Source: Sva-07 sp963698435 (GTDB lineage Bacteria; Actinomycetota; Acidimicrobiia; Acidimicrobiales; Ilumatobacteraceae). Taken from it: a stretch of DNA of 64,000 nucleotides. Below, piece after piece: positions 33,643 through 41,469 of this stretch. The position numbers and the translations under genes are program-made. Each line of letters begins with the position of its first letter. Position 1 is the stretch's first letter. A model generated the notes under the pieces. The model was given only the letters and a program-made list of their open reading frames with translations, was not told where the DNA came from and searched no databases. The stretch is taken from assembly GCA_963698435.1 (NCBI GenBank), contig CAVOQV010000007.1, positions 496,001-560,000 on the forward strand, written 5' to 3'.

Positions 33643-34329
33643 TCAGCTCGGCCGGCGCGGCACCCGGGTACGGCGACGCTCGCTGCGCGCCACGCGGCGG
33701 CTCTGGCGGCGAGATCGGCGCATCTCGATCTTGGCCGCCGTCACCGGAGCAACCGCTGCCTGGGTCCACACCTTGACGAATCGTTGCACCGCGGTGATCG
33801 ACGTGAGGACGAGCATGATCCACAGAATCGGGACCAACAAAACGGGGAACAGCAGGCCGAGGCAGATCGCGATGATCCGCTCGGCCCGTTCCATCAGCCC
33901 GCCCTTGGCCTCGATGCCGAGCGACTCGGCCTTGGCCCGCTGGTAGCTGATGATGCTCGACACCGCCATCACCGCGTACGGCAGCAGCGCCATGTGCGGG
34001 GACTCCTCCGTCGCGAGGTACCAGGCGATTCCCCCGAGGAGCAGCGCATCGGTGATGCGGTCGACGGTCGAGTCGAAGAACGCGCCGCGCTGGCTGGCAG
34101 TGTCGGAGGCCTTGGCAAGCGCTCCGTCGAGCAGGTCGGGCAGCGCTGCGAGGATCACGAGCAGCAGGCCAAGTCGGAGTTGGCCGGCGCCGATCGCGAC
34201 TGCAGCACCGACGCCGACCAGCAATCCCAGGACCGTCAGATGGTCGGGCGTCAGACCCGTCTTGCGAAGCGCGGCGCCCATCGGCTTGACGGCCTTGTCA
34301 ACCGGGGTACGGAACTTGCCGTCGAACAT
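33643..34329 (-). CDS. pgsA: CDP-alcohol phosphatidyltransferase, probable phosphatidylinositol-phosphate synthase
   Basis: 228 residues with about six membrane spans. The CDP-alcohol motif D-x2-D-G...G-x3-D-x3-D is visible as DLLDGALAKASDTASQRGAFFDSTVD near residues 65-90; the usual AR pair reads AK. The C-terminus is a basic cytoplasmic tail. The family joins CDP-diacylglycerol to an alcohol phosphate; the place next to patA in a thrS-HIT-pgsA-patA run makes inositol-1-phosphate the likely acceptor. ATG 34329. Confidence 0.85.
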   Translation of the reverse strand: MFDGKFRTPVDKAVKPMGAALRKTGLTPDHLTVLGLLVGVGAAVAIGAGQLRLGLLLVILAALPDLLDGALAKASDTASQRGAFFDSTVDRITDALLLGGIAWYLATEESPHMALLPYAVMAVSSIISYQRAKAESLGIEAKGGLMERAERIIAICLGLLFPVLLVPILWIMLVLTSITAVQRFVKVWTQAAVAPVTAAKIEMRRSRRQSRRVARSERRRTRVPRRPS

Positions 34330-34339
34330 CGACGCGACG

Positions 34340-34840
34340 CTATCGCGACTCGGCGATCAGGTCGGGGTTGTCGAGCTCCGGATTGTCTTCGCTCAGGTGC
34401 TCGATGATACGGCCGTCGACGGCGTCGACGAGCACGAGACCGCGTTCGGCCGGCGGGTCCTCGGCTGAATAGCAGAGCACTCGCCACGTGGGTCGGCTCC
34501 GCAGTCCCCGCCACACCTGCTGCGCTGACGCGTGCCCGACCGGAAAACCGAGCGCCTCCTGGGCAGCGACGAGCGCCTCGGTCTCGTCGATGTGCATCCT
34601 CCACCCGCTGGTGATCGAGAACACGCCGACCGCTGCGAGCACGACTGCGGCAGCGATCCACCCGCCGTTGACGATGGCGGAGTCGTCGAAGGCGACGTAC
34701 ACGATCACGCAGGTCGCGGCGATCACCAGATAGAGCACCCCGGGCCAGCGCCGACGGCTGTTGTCGGGGAACTGGTAGGGGCCCACGAACACCGACGGGT
34801 CGAGATCCGCCGGCAGTTCGTCTCGTAGGTCGTCAGTCAT
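34340..34840 (-). CDS. Small two-span membrane protein, unknown
   Basis: 166 residues from ATG 34840 (MTDDLRDELPADLDP). Two membrane helices at about residues 35-53 and 58-76 form a hairpin, followed by a soluble domain of about 85 residues (ETEALVAAQEALGFPVGHASAQQVWRG). I do not recognise the family. Placement between the HIT gene and pgsA, with gaps of about ten bases on either side, suggests a link to phosphatidylinositol lipid synthesis; this gene is an addition relative to the mycobacterial order. Confidence 0.7.
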   Translation of the reverse strand: MTDDLRDELPADLDPSVFVGPYQFPDNSRRRWPGVLYLVIAATCVIVYVAFDDSAIVNGGWIAAAVVLAAVGVFSITSGWRMHIDETEALVAAQEALGFPVGHASAQQVWRGLRSRPTWRVLCYSAEDPPAERGLVLVDAVDGRIIEHLSEDNPELDNPDLIAESR

Positions 34841-34850
34841 CGACGCCAGG

Positions 34851-35378
34851 CTACTGAACGTCGGGGCCACCGGTCGCCCAGCCGGCGCGGAGTTTTGCTG
34901 CCGTGTCGACGAGCGCCTCGGGAAGCGTCTGCGTGTTCGAGATCGCCGACATGAAGTTCGAGTCCCCGGTCCAACGCGGCACCACGTGCACGTGCAGATG
35001 GTCGGGCACCGACCCGCCGGCCGGACGACCGAGGTTGAGTCCGACGTTCAGTCCGTCCGGCGCATAGACCGAGCGGACGACGCGCACGGCGTCGGTGACC
35101 GTCGCCCACAGATCAGCCGTCTCCTCCCCCGTCAGCCCGTCGAGGTCGGCCACCTCCCGATACGGGACCACGAGCAGATGACCGGTCGTGTACGGGAACA
35201 GATTGACGATCACGAAACAGGTGTTGCCCCGGTACACGATGTGGGTGTCGTCGTCGCTGGCGCCGGAACGCAACAGCCTCGTGAACACGCTGCCCGTCTC
35301 GGTGGCGTTGTCGCCGGACCGGACAGGCGCCGCGGTCACATAGCTCGACCGCCACCCCGACCAGATGCGTTCGAGCAT
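34851..35378 (-). CDS. HIT family nucleotide hydrolase/phosphorylase
   Basis: 175 residues. The histidine triad is HLHVHVVPRW near residue 140; upstream NLFPYTTGHLLVVPYREV is the family's N-terminal strand pair. In the equivalent mycobacterial place Rv2613c acts on diadenosine tetraphosphate, so Ap4A clean-up after aminoacyl-tRNA synthesis is plausible next to thrS. ATG 35378 starts two bases after the thrS stop, so coupled. A frame open far upstream is only antisense-type shadow of thrS. Confidence 0.88.
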   Translation of the reverse strand: MLERIWSGWRSSYVTAAPVRSGDNATETGSVFTRLLRSGASDDDTHIVYRGNTCFVIVNLFPYTTGHLLVVPYREVADLDGLTGEETADLWATVTDAVRVVRSVYAPDGLNVGLNLGRPAGGSVPDHLHVHVVPRWTGDSNFMSAISNTQTLPEALVDTAAKLRAGWATGGPDVQ

Positions 35379-35380
35379 GC

Positions 35381-37363
35381 TCAGGCCCCGAGCGCCGCCG
35401 ATTCGGCGTCGGCGATCTCCTGGAGGAACTGTTCGACGAAGTCCTGCACGGGGACGCCGCGCTCGACCTCGCCACCACGCGGGTTGACACCGACCGTGCC
35501 GGCCGCGACGTCGTCGTCGCCGACCACGAGGACATAGGGGATCTTCTCGAGCTTCGCGTTGCGAATCCGCTTGCCGAGCCCGTCGTCCGCGGGTGAGGTG
35601 TCCACGCGGGCTCCGGCGGCTTCGAGGGCTGCGACGACGGTCGTTGCGTAGGGCTCGTGCGCCTCGGCGACGGCGAGCACCCGCACCTGCGTCGGGGCGA
35701 GCCAGGTCGGGAAGGCCCCCGCATAGTGCTCGAGCAGCACGCCGAAGAATCGTTCGATCGAACCGAACAGCGCCCGGTGCAACATGATCGGTCGGTGCCG
35801 ACCGTTGTCCGCTCCGACGTACTCCAGGTCGAACCGCTCCGGGAGCTGGAAGTCGGCCTGGATCGTGGACAGCTGCCACGACCGTCCGATCGCGTCCTTG
35901 ACGTCGATGTCGATCTTCGGGCCGTAGAACGCCGCGTCGCCCTCCTTCACGGCGTAGTCCAGGCCATGGGAATCGAGCGCCTGGCGCAGTGCCTCGGTGG
36001 CCTCGTCCCAGATCTCGTCGTCGCCGATGTACTTCTCGGGGTCCTTCGTCGACAGGTTGAACGTGAAGTCGTCGAAGCCGAACGCACGCAACACCGACAG
36101 CACGAAATCGAGCAGGCTGGCGACCTCGGTGGCCATCTGCTCCTTGGTGCAGTAGATGTGGCTGTCGTCCTGCGTGAAACCGCGGATACGCATCAGGCCG
36201 TGCAACGTGCCGGCGCGCTCGTAGCGGTAGACGTTGCCCAATTCGAACAGCCGCAACGGGAGCTCGCGGTAACTGCGCTGACGGCTTCGAAAGATCAGAC
36301 AGTGCATCGGGCAGTTCATCGGCTTCATGTAGTACGTGCCGTTGTCCATCTCCATCGGCGGGTACATGCCGTCGGCGTACCACTGGAGGTGACCGGAGGT
36401 CTCGAAGAGCTTGCCGTTCGCGAGGTGCGGCGTGTAGACGAACTCGTAGCCGCCGTGCTCGTGGCGGGTCCGGCTGTAGTCCTCCATCAGCTTGCGCACG
36501 ATGGCGCCCTTGGGGTGCCACACCGCCAGGCCACCCCCCAGTTCGCTCGGGAAGCTCAAGAGATCGAGTTCGGTCGCGAGCTTGCGATGGTCGCGCTTGG
36601 CCGCCTCCTCCAGTTGATGCAGGTGCTCGGCGAGCGCCTGCTTCGACTCCCACGCCGTGCCGTAGATCCGCTGCAGCATGGGGCCCTTCTCGTTGCCGCG
36701 CCAGTAGGCACCGGACACGCGCTGCAGCTTGAAGAACCCGAGCTTGCCGGTGGAGGGAACGTGGGGACCGACGCACATGTCCACGAACGAGTCGGTGTTC
36801 CGGTAGGCGCTGATGACGCCTCCCTCACCGACTTCGGCCGCGTCCTCGTTGTCGGATTCAGCAGACTCGACCCGCTCGATGATCTCGACCTTGTATGGCT
36901 GGTCGGCGAACAGCTCCTTGGCCTCGGCCATCGACATCTCGGAGCGGATGAACGGCTGGTTCGCCTTGACGATCTCGCGCATCTCGGCCTCGATGCGCTC
37001 GAGGTCGTCGTCGCTGAAGGTCGCACCGCCGGGCAGCTCGAAGTCGTAGTAGAAGCCGTTCTCGATCGCCGGGCCGATCGAGAACTTCGCACCAGGGAAG
37101 AGCCGCGTGACCGCCTGAGCCATCACGTGCGCCGTCGAGTGCCGCAACACGTGGCGACCCTCGGGCGTTCCGGAGGTGATGATCGACACGGTGGCGCCGT
37201 CGCGGAGAGGGACGGTGAGGTCGGTCTCCTGGCCGTCGACGACGGCAGCGACCGCCGCCTTCTTGAGACCGGAGCCGATGGCGGCGGCGAGGTCGAGCGC
37301 TGTGGCGTCGTCGGCCAGTTCGCGCTCGGAACCGTCGGGGAGAGAGACCGTGATGTTCGACAT
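35381..37363 (-). CDS. thrS: Threonyl-tRNA synthetase
   Basis: 660-residue class II synthetase. N-terminal TGS (residues 1-62), editing domain with HxxxH (RHSTAHVMAQAV) and a Cys/His pair (VDMCVGPHVPS), catalytic core with the zinc-binding Cys in MNCPMHCLIF, motif 2 RYERAGTLHGLMRIRGFTQDDSH, and the C-terminal anticodon domain (VRVLAVAEAHEPYA). ATG 37363 fits the family; a TATCCT hexamer nine bases upstream indicates a very short leader, and I see no T-box there. First gene of thrS-HIT-membrane protein-pgsA-patA. Confidence 0.95.
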   Translation of the reverse strand: MSNITVSLPDGSERELADDATALDLAAAIGSGLKKAAVAAVVDGQETDLTVPLRDGATVSIITSGTPEGRHVLRHSTAHVMAQAVTRLFPGAKFSIGPAIENGFYYDFELPGGATFSDDDLERIEAEMREIVKANQPFIRSEMSMAEAKELFADQPYKVEIIERVESAESDNEDAAEVGEGGVISAYRNTDSFVDMCVGPHVPSTGKLGFFKLQRVSGAYWRGNEKGPMLQRIYGTAWESKQALAEHLHQLEEAAKRDHRKLATELDLLSFPSELGGGLAVWHPKGAIVRKLMEDYSRTRHEHGGYEFVYTPHLANGKLFETSGHLQWYADGMYPPMEMDNGTYYMKPMNCPMHCLIFRSRQRSYRELPLRLFELGNVYRYERAGTLHGLMRIRGFTQDDSHIYCTKEQMATEVASLLDFVLSVLRAFGFDDFTFNLSTKDPEKYIGDDEIWDEATEALRQALDSHGLDYAVKEGDAAFYGPKIDIDVKDAIGRSWQLSTIQADFQLPERFDLEYVGADNGRHRPIMLHRALFGSIERFFGVLLEHYAGAFPTWLAPTQVRVLAVAEAHEPYATTVVAALEAAGARVDTSPADDGLGKRIRNAKLEKIPYVLVVGDDDVAAGTVGVNPRGGEVERGVPVQDFVEQFLQEIADAESAALGA

Positions 37364-37372
37364 GCGAACGTC

Positions 37373-37378
37373 AGGATA
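37373..37378 (-). promoter_or_regulatory. -10 box of the thrS operon
   Basis: TATCCT on the minus strand, nine bases before ATG 37363. It leaves room for a leader of two or three bases only, so T-box or attenuator control of thrS is unlikely. Confidence 0.4.
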
Positions 37379-37422
37379 GGAGCAGGCGCCACCGTCCGAC
37401 GGGTGAGTTGACCGCCTCGAGT

Positions 37423-38211
37423 TCAGTTGCCGGCGACCAGCGCGAGTTCGCGCTCGAGCGCCGCCTGCGACGCAACCGCCGGAATCGGATTCGGTTCGGA
37501 CACCGAGGCGACCCGGGCGGCCACCGTTGGTTCGGTCTCCGCAGTCGCTCCGGCATAGGTGTTGACGTACGTCTGGCCGGTCAACTCGCGGATCTCGAAC
37601 ATCACTTCGTCGATCATCGAGCGCCACGCGATGTGCTCGGCCCCGCGACCTCGGTACCGCTCGGGACGGATCGGACGACCGATCTTGATCTGACAGCCGC
37701 TGAAAAGCTTGGGCAGTTTCGCGTCGGGCGGCTGGATTGCATCGGTGCCGACCACGCCGACCGGGAAGATCGGGCAGTCGAGCTTCATCGCCAGGCGGGC
37801 TGCCCCGGTGCGGCCCTTGTGGAGGTTTCCGTTCCGACTCCGCGTCCCCTCGGGGAAGATGCCGAACAGTTCACCGCGGCGAAGCACCTCTTCGGCAGCG
37901 TCGAGCGCTGCGCTGCTCTTCTCGCCACCCGAGCGATCGATCGGGATCATCCCCATCGCCGGGAAGAGATACTTGGTCTTCCACGAGTCCATGTACTCCG
38001 CCTTGCCGACGAAGGAGATGTTGCGGGGCACCGTGAGCATCAGGAACGCCGAGTCGAGGAAGCTGATGTGGTTCGGACACAGGATGGCCGGGCCCGAGAC
38101 CGGCAGACGTTCATAGCCGCTGAGCTCGAAATCCCACAGCCGAGAGGCGACCGGGCGGCCGAGTCGACGCACGCGTTGCTGCATCGCTCCTGCTCCGGGT
38201 TCTGACGCCAT
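37423..38211 (-). CDS. plsC: 1-acyl-sn-glycerol-3-phosphate acyltransferase
   Basis: 262 residues. The NHx4D motif is CPNHISFLDSAF near residue 50 and the phosphate-binding FPEGTRSRNG near 115, both typical of PlsC, which makes phosphatidic acid from lysophosphatidic acid. The C-terminal 60 residues are Ala/Glu-rich and variable. ATG 38211 is six bases behind TACTCT; the frame continues upstream to 38538 only antisense-like over mshC. Orientation and nearness to thrS-pgsA-patA place it with the lipid genes. Confidence 0.9.
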   Translation of the reverse strand: MASEPGAGAMQQRVRRLGRPVASRLWDFELSGYERLPVSGPAILCPNHISFLDSAFLMLTVPRNISFVGKAEYMDSWKTKYLFPAMGMIPIDRSGGEKSSAALDAAEEVLRRGELFGIFPEGTRSRNGNLHKGRTGAARLAMKLDCPIFPVGVVGTDAIQPPDAKLPKLFSGCQIKIGRPIRPERYRGRGAEHIAWRSMIDEVMFEIRELTGQTYVNTYAGATAETEPTVAARVASVSEPNPIPAVASQAALERELALVAGN

Positions 38212-38217
38212 GGCTGA

Positions 38218-38223
38218 AGAGTA
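38218..38223 (-). promoter_or_regulatory. -10 box of plsC
   Basis: TACTCT on the minus strand followed by six bases and ATG 38211; leaderless spacing. Confidence 0.45.
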
Positions 38224-38267
38224 GACCGCACGATCGCGCAAATGAAGCGCGAACCGTGAACTTCGTG

Positions 38268-39386
38268 TCAATCGAGGTCGACGCCGAGCAACGCGGCCGC
38301 TTCGCCGACGCCAGCACCGGTTGCTGCCGCAGCGTCGATCGCGGCGATCGCGCCCGGGGTGTCGAGGTCGTCGTCGAGTCGCGCCCTGACCTCGGCGAGC
38401 AGGTCGGGGTTCGATCCGGCGCGCTCGTTCCAGGCATCCAGCCGGGCAGCGTTGCGGGGCATCAACTCGTCGTCCCACTCCCACTCGGTGCGGTAGTGAT
38501 GCTCGATGATGCCGAGGCGGATCGCCCGGGGATCCCATGTCTCGCGGAGCTGATCGACGAAGACGAGATTGCCGAGGCTCTTCGACATCTTCTCACCGTC
38601 CTTGTGGATCAGCGCGGTGTGCATCCAGTGCGTCACGAACGGTTCGCCGGTTGCCGCCTCGGACTGGGCGCGCTCGCATTCGTGATGCGGGAAGATCAGG
38701 TCCGCTCCCCCTCCGTGCAGGTCGATCGTGGTGCCCAATTCTCGCAGCGCGAGCGCGGAACACTCGATGTGCCAACCCGGTCGACCGGGTCCCCACATCG
38801 TGTCCCACGACGGCTCGTCGGGGGCGGAAGGGTGCCACAGCACGAAGTCGAGCGGCGATCGCTTGTTGGGGTCATCGATGTTCCCGCCACGCTCCTTGGC
38901 GAGCAGCAGCATCTCCTCGTCCGTGTAGTGGCTCAACGACCCGAACGACCCGAACTTCGAGACATCGAAGTAGACCGAACCACCCGACTCGTAGGCGAAT
39001 CCTCGGTCGAGCACCATCCCGATGAACCCGCGGATGTCGGGGATGGCCGACGAGGCGCGAGGAGTCGCCGCGACGGGGAGTGCGTTGAGCGCTTCCATGT
39101 CGCGTTCGAATCGCGCCTCCTCGCCCGCGGCGAGATCGAGGTAGTGGATGCCGAGTTCGCGCGCCTTCGCGAACAACGGGTCGTCGACATCGGTCACGTT
39201 GCGAATGCAGCGAACGGTGTGTCCCTTGTCGATCAGCCGACGCTGCAGCACGTCGTAGGCGATGAACGTTGCCGCATGACCCAGGTGCGTTGCGTCGTAC
39301 GGGGTGATCCCGCAGGTGTACATCAGCACGTGGTCGTTCGGTTCGAACGCCACGATGGCGCGCCGAGCGGTGTCGTAGAGCTGCAT
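38268..39386 (-). CDS. mshC: Cysteine:glucosaminyl-inositol ligase MshC (mycothiol synthesis)
   Basis: 372 residues, a class I synthetase-like ATP-dependent ligase joining cysteine to GlcN-inositol. The entry YTCGITPYDATHLGHAATF is the MshC form; true CysRS reads CGPTVYDYxHIGNAR. Zinc ligands appear as the Cys in YTCG, IECSALAL, and HHECE; KMSKSLGN is intact. It lacks the C-terminal tRNA anticodon domain of CysRS and is about 40 residues shorter than mycobacterial MshC. The ATG shares one base with the F420-reductase stop (TGATG), so the two are coupled. Confidence 0.9.
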   Translation of the reverse strand: MQLYDTARRAIVAFEPNDHVLMYTCGITPYDATHLGHAATFIAYDVLQRRLIDKGHTVRCIRNVTDVDDPLFAKARELGIHYLDLAAGEEARFERDMEALNALPVAATPRASSAIPDIRGFIGMVLDRGFAYESGGSVYFDVSKFGSFGSLSHYTDEEMLLLAKERGGNIDDPNKRSPLDFVLWHPSAPDEPSWDTMWGPGRPGWHIECSALALRELGTTIDLHGGGADLIFPHHECERAQSEAATGEPFVTHWMHTALIHKDGEKMSKSLGNLVFVDQLRETWDPRAIRLGIIEHHYRTEWEWDDELMPRNAARLDAWNERAGSNPDLLAEVRARLDDDLDTPGAIAAIDAAAATGAGVGEAAALLGVDLD

Positions 39387-40066
39387 CAGCCGGAGTCAAC
39401 AGCGCGGGGGTCGCCTTTGATTCCCGTCAGTTTCGGTGCCACCCGGGTCTTGTAGCGCACGTTGAGCTGGAGGAGCACGGCGGTGAACGCCTCGATCGCC
39501 GTGGCGTTCGACAGCTCGCCGGCGTCGAGCGGCCGACAGCCGGGGAACTGCGCGACGATCTCGCTGACCTCACGAACCGACGCCAGATCATCACCGCAGA
39601 TCAGCACGTCGGAATCGATCGGCTTGTCGATCTCGCCGAGCTCGGTGGCGGGCAGGTGGTGGAAGGCGGCGACGACGTGGGAGCGCGGAACGGCCGCTTG
39701 GACGTGCGCCGCAACGCTGCCGCGAGGCGGCACCAGCGGCTGAAACTCCTTGTTCACCCGCACCAGCGCGTTCGCCATCGAGATCACGGTCTTGCCGGCG
39801 AGGGCGTCAGCGTTCTCCTGTGCGGTTTGTGCCGCCGAGTCCCACGGCGTGGCGATCACGACGAGGTCGCAGTCCGCGGCGTCCGCGTTGTCGCCCGCTT
39901 CGAGCAGGCCGAGCAGATCGGGCCACGCGGCGCACAGTTCGTCGACCTTCATCCCGGCGCGCTCCTTGGAACGTGACCCGATCACCGCGGGATACCCGAT
40001 GCTCGCAAGCCGAGCCGCGAGTCCACTGCCTGCTGGTCCGGTTCCGCCGAAGATGCCGATGCGCAT
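39386..40066 (-). CDS. npdG: NADPH-dependent F420 reductase
   Basis: 226 residues of the Fno/NpdG family that moves hydride between NADP and coenzyme F420. The Rossmann entry is MRIGIFGGTGPAGSGLA, followed by IGSRSKERA (NADP phosphate contacts) and VVAAFHHLPA, which lines the F420 site. This is good evidence that the organism makes F420. ATG 40066 is the family start. Coupled to mshC downstream and divergent from the InhA-type fabI gene, 78 bases away. Confidence 0.88.
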   Translation of the reverse strand: MRIGIFGGTGPAGSGLAARLASIGYPAVIGSRSKERAGMKVDELCAAWPDLLGLLEAGDNADAADCDLVVIATPWDSAAQTAQENADALAGKTVISMANALVRVNKEFQPLVPPRGSVAAHVQAAVPRSHVVAAFHHLPATELGEIDKPIDSDVLICGDDLASVREVSEIVAQFPGCRPLDAGELSNATAIEAFTAVLLQLNVRYKTRVAPKLTGIKGDPRAVDSG

Positions 40067-40131
40067 GGCGACAGCGTTGCACACCGGCCTGCGGAATCAC
40101 CAAGGGGCGCATGTCGGTGGCGGCGATCATC

Positions 40132-40137
40132 TACGGT
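40132..40137 (+). promoter_or_regulatory. -10 box of fabI
   Basis: TACGGT followed by seven bases and ATG 40145; leaderless spacing. Confidence 0.45.
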
Positions 40138-40144
40138 CCGGTGG

Positions 40145-40912
40145 ATGGGTCTGCTCGACGGCAAGAAGATCGTGATCACCGGCGTCCTCACCGATGCCTC
40201 GTTGGCTTTCGGGGTGGCCCAACTCGCACGGGCGGAAGGCGCCGAGATCGTCCTCACCGGCGCCGGCCGGGCGTTGAAGCTGACGCAGCGGACCGCCCGC
40301 AAGCTCGGCGACGACATCGACGTCTTCGAACTCGACGTGACCGTTCCCGAACACGGGACTGCGGTACGCGAGGCGTTGGCCGAGAAGTGGGGCCACGTCG
40401 ACGGCGTGCTCCACGCCATCGGCTTCGCCCCGGAGGTGTGCCTCGGCGACGACTTCCTCGCTGCGCAGTGGGACGACGTCGCCGTCGCCATGCACATCTC
40501 GGCCTACTCCCTCAAGGCCTTGGCCGACGCGTTCCTGCCGCTGATGGGCGAGGGCGGGTCGTTCGTCGGGCTGGACTTCGACAACCAGCAGGCTTGGCCC
40601 GCCTACAACTGGATGGGCGTGGCCAAGTCGGCGCTGCAGAGCGTGTCGCGCTACCTGGCCAAGGAGGTCGGCCCGAGAGGCATCCGGTCGAACCTGGTTG
40701 CGGCGGGGCCGATCAAGACGATGGCCGCCAAGTCGATTCCGGGGTTCTCCCAGTTCGAGGACGTCTGGGACGACCGCGGACCGCTCGGCTGGGACGTCAC
40801 CGACTCCGAGCCGGTCGCTCGCGCGGTCATCGCTCTCCTGTCCGACTGGTTCCCCGCCACCACCGGCGAGATCATCCACGTCGACGGCGGCTACCACGCG
40901 ATCGGCGCCTGA
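40145..40912 (+). CDS. fabI: Enoyl-ACP reductase, InhA type
   Basis: 255 residues, short-chain dehydrogenase fold. It begins MGLLDGKKIVITGVLTDASLAFG, with the FabI/InhA glycine-rich loop, and has YNWMGVAK near residue 157 as catalytic Tyr-x6-Lys, and NLVAAGPIKTMA as the substrate loop. Residue pattern is closer to mycobacterial InhA than to E. coli FabI (HISAYSLKALADAFLPLM, LLSDWFPATTGEIIHVDGG). It performs the last reduction of fatty acid elongation and is the isoniazid/triclosan target family. The stop is immediately followed by the 61-bp repeat array. Confidence 0.93.
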   Translation: MGLLDGKKIVITGVLTDASLAFGVAQLARAEGAEIVLTGAGRALKLTQRTARKLGDDIDVFELDVTVPEHGTAVREALAEKWGHVDGVLHAIGFAPEVCLGDDFLAAQWDDVAVAMHISAYSLKALADAFLPLMGEGGSFVGLDFDNQQAWPAYNWMGVAKSALQSVSRYLAKEVGPRGIRSNLVAAGPIKTMAAKSIPGFSQFEDVWDDRGPLGWDVTDSEPVARAVIALLSDWFPATTGEIIHVDGGYHAIGA

Positions 40913-40914
40913 CC

Positions 40915-41058
40915 GGCCACCTCGCTCATCGCAACCGCCCCCAACGCCCCACCGATGAGCCAACCGCGCACATACGGCCACCTCGCTCATCGCAACCGCC
41001 CCCAACGCCCCACCGATGAGCCAACCGCGCACATACGGCCACCTCGCTCATCGCAACC
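40915..41058. repeat. 61-bp palindromic tandem repeat, locus B (2.4 copies)
   Basis: Units at 40915-40975 and 40976-41036 are identical over all 61 bases, and a third begins at 41037 and stops after 22. Each junction carries the 40-base palindrome CGATGAGC...GCTCATCG (40953-40992, 41014-41053); a lone right arm lies at 40924-40931. The unit aligns without gaps to locus A (11768-11870), sharing the arms and most of the loop but not the 21-base spacer. It starts three bases after the fabI stop. Confidence 0.92.
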
Positions 41059-41077
41059 CGGGCGCAGGCGGTCCTGA

Positions 41078-41083
41078 CACACT
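41078..41083 (+). promoter_or_regulatory. Possible -10 box of the glyoxalase-like gene
   Basis: CACACT, a one-mismatch TANNNT, six bases before ATG 41090. Confidence 0.25.
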
Positions 41084-41089
41084 GGAACG

Positions 41090-41442
41090 ATGGGTGTTCA
41101 CCGCATCGACCACGTACCACCGGCGATGCCCGCTGAGAGCGAAGACGACGCAGTGGCGTTCTACGACGAGCTCCTCGGCATCCCCATGGTGCCGAAGCCT
41201 CCGCACCTCGCCGACCGCGGCGGTTGCTGGTTCGAACGAGGCGACCTCAAGGTCCACCGCGGCGTCGATGCCGACTTCCAGCCGGCAAGGCGCACCCTGC
41301 GCTGCTCGTCGACGATCTGAGCGCGCTGGTCGAACGGTTGCGCTCCGCCGGCGTGCCCGTCCGAGACGACGATCCACTCGACGGCTACGACCGCGTGTAC
41401 GACCGCCAGACGACCACCGGTGGTCGACGCCCGTTCTCGTGA
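41090..41442 (+). pseudogene. Glyoxalase/bleomycin-resistance family protein, frameshifted and truncated
   Basis: Residues 1-65 (IDHVPPAMPAESEDDAVAFYDELLGIPMVPKP, CWFERGDLKVHRGVDADFQPA) form the first VOC module. The fit then jumps to the next frame: KAHPALLVDDLSALVERLRSAGVPV. One missing base in GGCAAGGCG (41284-41292) restores it. The end does not recover: after DGYDRVY the expected DPFGNRxEL strand with its metal-binding Glu is absent, and a stop lies inside a strong hairpin. Probably a decaying gene, since a single base change does not repair it. Confidence 0.6.
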
Positions 41443-41455
41443 ACGAGAACGGGCG
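41428..41455 (+). terminator. 12-bp perfect hairpin with TGAA loop
   Basis: 41428-41439 (CGCCCGTTCTCG) pairs fully with 41444-41455 across TGAA. The stop codon of the glyoxalase frame falls in the loop (41440-41442). It is the strongest simple hairpin seen in the window, without a T-run, and directly precedes the -10 box of the next gene. Confidence 0.55.
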
Positions 41456-41456
41456 G

Positions 41457-41462
41457 TACGGT
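41457..41462 (+). promoter_or_regulatory. -10 box of the DUF255 gene
   Basis: TACGGT two bases after the hairpin, then seven bases to the GTG at 41470; leaderless spacing. Confidence 0.45.
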
Positions 41463-41469
41463 CGGACAC

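Noticed and set aside
38268..39386. Cysteinyl-tRNA synthetase
   Set aside because: The CGITPYDATHLGHA entry and lack of an anticodon-binding domain fit MshC, not CysRS.
40915..41058. CRISPR array (period 61 bp)
   Set aside because: The period is in the CRISPR range, but spacers are identical at this locus, the repeated part is a 40-base palindrome, copy number is below three and no cas gene is near.
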